10,056 nt of DNA, taken from assembly GCF_000003605.2 (NCBI RefSeq), contig NW_003139326.1, positions 108,587 through 118,642 on the forward strand, written 5' to 3'. Origin of the DNA: Saccoglossus kowalevskii. Its lineage: Eukaryota; Hemichordata; Enteropneusta; Harrimaniidae. Made by a program: the position numbers and the translations under genes. The notes beneath the pieces are model-generated. The model made no database searches. It was not told the DNA's origin and saw only the letters and a program-made list of their open reading frames with translations. Below are positions 8,491 through 10,056 of this stretch, piece by piece. Positions within the stretch are counted from its first letter, which is position 1. Every line of letters begins with the position of its first letter.

Positions 8491-8499
8491 AAGATGGCG
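8491..8499 (+). promoter_or_regulatory. YY1-like site
   Basis: AAGATGGCG matches the core of the YY1 consensus AAnATGGCGGC, a motif common close to animal start sites. It lies about 125 bases upstream of the MNT ATG, on the opposite strand to MNT. The orientation could equally suit a divergent plus-strand transcript. The ATG inside it opens only a 13-codon frame. Confidence 0.4.
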
Positions 8500-8584
8500 C
8501 AAGTTTCATCGTGCTACCCGTTAGTCCAAACATAACATATCCAGTTAAAAGCTTCAAGCGTCCGCCAACCCCCGTGAACGCGTA

Positions 8585-8600
8585 CTTTTATGGGGGTGGG
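8585..8600 (-). promoter_or_regulatory. Candidate MNT core promoter (CACCC box plus ATAAAAG)
   Basis: Read on the minus strand, CCCACCCCC is followed directly by ATAAAAG, a TATA-like element. A start about 25-30 bases further on would fall near 8555-8562, giving a leader of roughly 190 bases to the MNT ATG. No splice acceptor is visible between there and the ATG. This is inference from motif and position only. Confidence 0.35.
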
Positions 8601-8784
8601 CAGCTCACCCAGTGAGATGAGCACATGTCTTGTAAGCGTGTAAATGACATTAAATTTCAATATTATGCTTCTATCATAATTAATTATAAAAGTGTATAAA
8701 AAAATAAGAAAGAATACTTTGTGTGTGTTTTTACCTGAGTCATCGGAATACACACACCCCTACAATGGTCGCAACCAACGTTAA

Positions 8785-8796
8785 CCAATGACGTCA
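8785..8796. promoter_or_regulatory. CCAAT box fused to a full CRE
   Basis: CCAATGACGTCA combines a CCAAT box (8785-8789, NF-Y) with the complete palindromic cAMP-response element TGACGTCA (8789-8796, CREB/ATF). It sits about 420 bases upstream of the MNT ATG and is a typical promoter pairing. Function is inferred. Confidence 0.5.
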
Positions 8797-8832
8797 TGTC
8801 TTGATTTTATGCAACTGTAAACAACTCATAAC

Positions 8833-8838
8833 CACGTG
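8833..8838. promoter_or_regulatory. CACGTG E-box, upstream copy 1
   Basis: CACGTG in the context AACCACGTGACC. It is the canonical site for MYC-MAX, MNT-MAX, USF and MITF/TFE dimers. The 12-base context is the exact reverse complement of the copy at 9163-9174. Confidence 0.5.
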
Positions 8839-8912
8839 ACCTTATTAGTAAGGCACATGGGCCGATCTGTCAGCGTGAAAGCGAGGAATCTGACAGCTAG
8901 GGAAGCGATGAA

Positions 8913-8917
8913 CCAAT
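8913..8917 (+). promoter_or_regulatory. Second CCAAT box
   Basis: AACCAATCA matches the wider NF-Y consensus around CCAAT. It lies 128 bases beyond the CCAAT-CRE pair. Confidence 0.35.
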
Positions 8918-8949
8918 CACAGATAGGATAAACATCATTTAAATAAAGA

Positions 8950-8970
8950 GCACATGGTAATCACATGTGC
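8950..8970. promoter_or_regulatory. Inverted pair of CACATG E-boxes
   Basis: GCACATG (8950-8956) and CATGTGC (8964-8970) form a 7-base inverted repeat around a 7-base spacer. The right arm is embedded in CACATGTG, so E-box cores overlap. Other CACATG/CATGTG sites lie at 8293-8298, 8622-8627 and 8854-8859. A 14-base palindrome, GTAACCAAGGTTAC, follows at 8983-8996. Confidence 0.4.
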
Positions 8971-9164
8971 CACTGAAACAAAGTAACCAAGGTTACAGTT
9001 TTGACAGCTAAATCGAATATTCTAATAATATTATTTTTGTTTCATCATGGCTGCCTTTTTTGCTAATGAAAAAGAGAGACAGCGTAGTTTACAATGTTTT
9101 ATTGTATTTATTTACTCGGCCCTACGTGATAGAAATTTCTGTCATCATATAAACCCCCCACGGT

Positions 9165-9170
9165 CACGTG
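9165..9170. promoter_or_regulatory. CACGTG E-box, upstream copy 2
   Basis: CACGTG within GGTCACGTGGTT, the mirror of the site at 8830-8841. It is about 800 bases upstream of the MNT ATG. Confidence 0.45.
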
Positions 9171-9202
9171 GTTTTCAACAAGGTGGACGTCCGATGATGT
9201 GA

Positions 9203-9524
9203 TGGAAGGTATTAGTTTGATCACGATTACTAAAAACGTAACCGTGAACTGCGGTTCTATATTAATTGTTACTTTTTAAATTACCCACATTTTTATTAAA
9301 AGAATTTAAACTATGTACTTGTGGTATCAGATGATTTTTTTCTGCTTTTCGAATTTATCGCATTTCATGAGAAAATATATTTCCTCTTTCCCTGGTTCTG
9401 GACACAGGCGCTCGGAACGTTTCTTGGATAATAAAAAATGACCCAAAGTAGGGTCGGCATAGTTAATCAGTCGCCAGTACATTCGCCTACGACTCATATT
9501 ATATTATTATATTTTTTACTAGTA
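9203..9524. other. Intergenic DNA, no gene seen
   Basis: No exon or family motif is visible. Minor structures are AACCG...CGGTT near 9240-9256 and TGACCC-AAAGTA-GGGTC (9439-9455), which resembles an everted pair of nuclear-receptor half-sites. Confidence 0.5.
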
Positions 9525-9590
9525 GCTTCGCGGTGAGTGGCTTTCGCGGTAAGTGGGTTTCGTATTTGTAAGGTTTCGCGGGGAGTAGGG
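9525..9590 (+). repeat. 16-bp tandem repeat, TTTCGCGGTAAGTGG type
   Basis: GCTTCGCGGTGAGTGG (9525-9540), CTTTCGCGGTAAGTGGG (9541-9557), a diverged GTTTCGTATTTGTAAG (9557-9572) and GTTTCGCGGGGAGTAGGG (9573-9590) form about four units. The repeat is CpG-rich against an AT-rich background. Two units contain GGTRAGT, which resembles a splice donor, and TTTCGCGG, which is E2F-like. Confidence 0.65.
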
Positions 9591-9948
9591 CCTTGTCTCA
9601 GTAACTGGTCCTCTCATCCTTGTTGAGAATTAAAGTTTTATGATTCTCTAACAACTGACACTATTCTGGGAATACCATCCTAGCAGGAGTTCTAAAATTA
9701 GACCCATGCTCTGATAATGTCTCTAATTTCAAAGACCAATAAACATTACCATTGTGATCTTATTGGTGTTGCAAAGGATAGTTGAATATTGTTTATTGAA
9801 ATTAATAATCCCCATAACCGTTTGCCAATTTGGATAAATTGTAGTACGTAACAAACTGTATAACTCAGTCTCAACAATGAAATAAAGGAATGTATATATT
9901 TACATTATTTATACTTATTTATTATACTTTTATTGCTACTTTACTGAT
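9591..9948. other. Gene-free AT-rich DNA
   Basis: No coding frame is recognised. It may be the body of a decayed retroelement whose 3' end is the AATAAA/ATT tract that follows, but nothing in it shows a known family. Confidence 0.45.
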
Positions 9949-9980
9949 AGAAATACTGTATTTCTAAAGACGCAATAAAT
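9949..9980 (+). other. Hairpin plus AATAAA, possible retroelement 3' end
   Basis: AGAAATAC-T-GTATTTCT (9949-9965) is a perfect 8-base inverted repeat. AATAAA follows at 9974-9979, then a long ATT repeat. A stem-loop, a polyadenylation signal and a simple-repeat tail together resemble the 3' end of some non-LTR elements. A chance origin is also possible. Confidence 0.3.
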
Positions 9981-9993
9981 ATTATTATTATTA

Positions 9994-10056
<63 letters not shown>
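9981..10056 (+). repeat. ATT trinucleotide microsatellite
   Basis: A continuous ATT repeat, interrupted once by G at 9996, runs to the right edge of the window. True length is unknown. Confidence 0.95.

Noticed and set aside
7642-8615. Plus-strand frames antisense to MNT exons 1 and 2
   Set aside because: They are the reverse of real MNT coding exons, whose motifs and splice sites are on the minus strand.
9047-9202. 51-codon plus-strand frame starting MAAFFANEKERQ
   Set aside because: A reasonable start context but no recognised family and no splice support; it could be a first exon of a divergent gene, but I cannot support it.

Overview
This is an AT-rich, intron-bearing animal genome window, most likely from a mollusc and probably a bivalve. 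The main evidence is the start of one recognisable nuclear gene on the minus strand. The supporting evidence is a ~159-bp tandem array ending in a GACGAC tract and an AGCTCCGCT...AGCGGAGCT hairpin, a layout I associate with bivalve pearl/Helentron-type elements. Nothing looks bacterial or viral.

The gene is the 5' part of an MNT (MAX-binding transcriptional repressor) orthologue, running from about 8.4 kb down to 6.76 kb on the minus strand. It is visible only after splicing. Exon 1 (8308-8368) encodes the Sin3-interaction domain, exon 2 (7849-7999) a short linker, exon 3 (7542-7583) the start of the basic region, and exon 4 (6756-6867) the rest of the bHLH domain. All three internal junctions have GT/AG sites and keep frame (phases 1, 2 and 2), giving 122 codons. 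The fifth donor opens an intron that appears to fill the rest of the window down to base 1, so the leucine zipper and C-terminus would lie outside. I found no zipper exon.

Upstream of the start codon, 8369-8600 probably holds the 5' UTR and core promoter: a small upstream ORF, a YY1-like site and a CACCC/ATAAAAG element. From 8600 to 9200 there is a cluster of motifs: two CACGTG E-boxes with mirrored 12-bp flanks, several CACATG E-boxes, a full CRE beside a CCAAT box, and a second CCAAT box. A third CACGTG lies across the end of exon 1. MNT-MAX dimers bind CACGTG, so feedback on the gene's own promoter is an inference worth testing.

The rest is mobile-element debris and low-complexity DNA. 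The 1-660 array has about three and a half 159-bp units. A CTGTAG-ended MITE occurs at 1027-1222 with a partial duplicate to 1350, and again at 2481-2669. A neat 133-bp MITE with TTAA target duplications lies in MNT intron 3. There is also a G-quadruplex motif at 6309-6332, poly-T and AT tracts, a 16-bp TTTCGCGG repeat at 9525-9590, and a long ATT microsatellite running off the right edge after an AATAAA signal. Open frames between 3.1 and 5.5 kb look like chance in AT-rich DNA. No wholly new biological system is evident; the best leads are the compact MNT gene, its E-box-rich promoter and the two MITE families.
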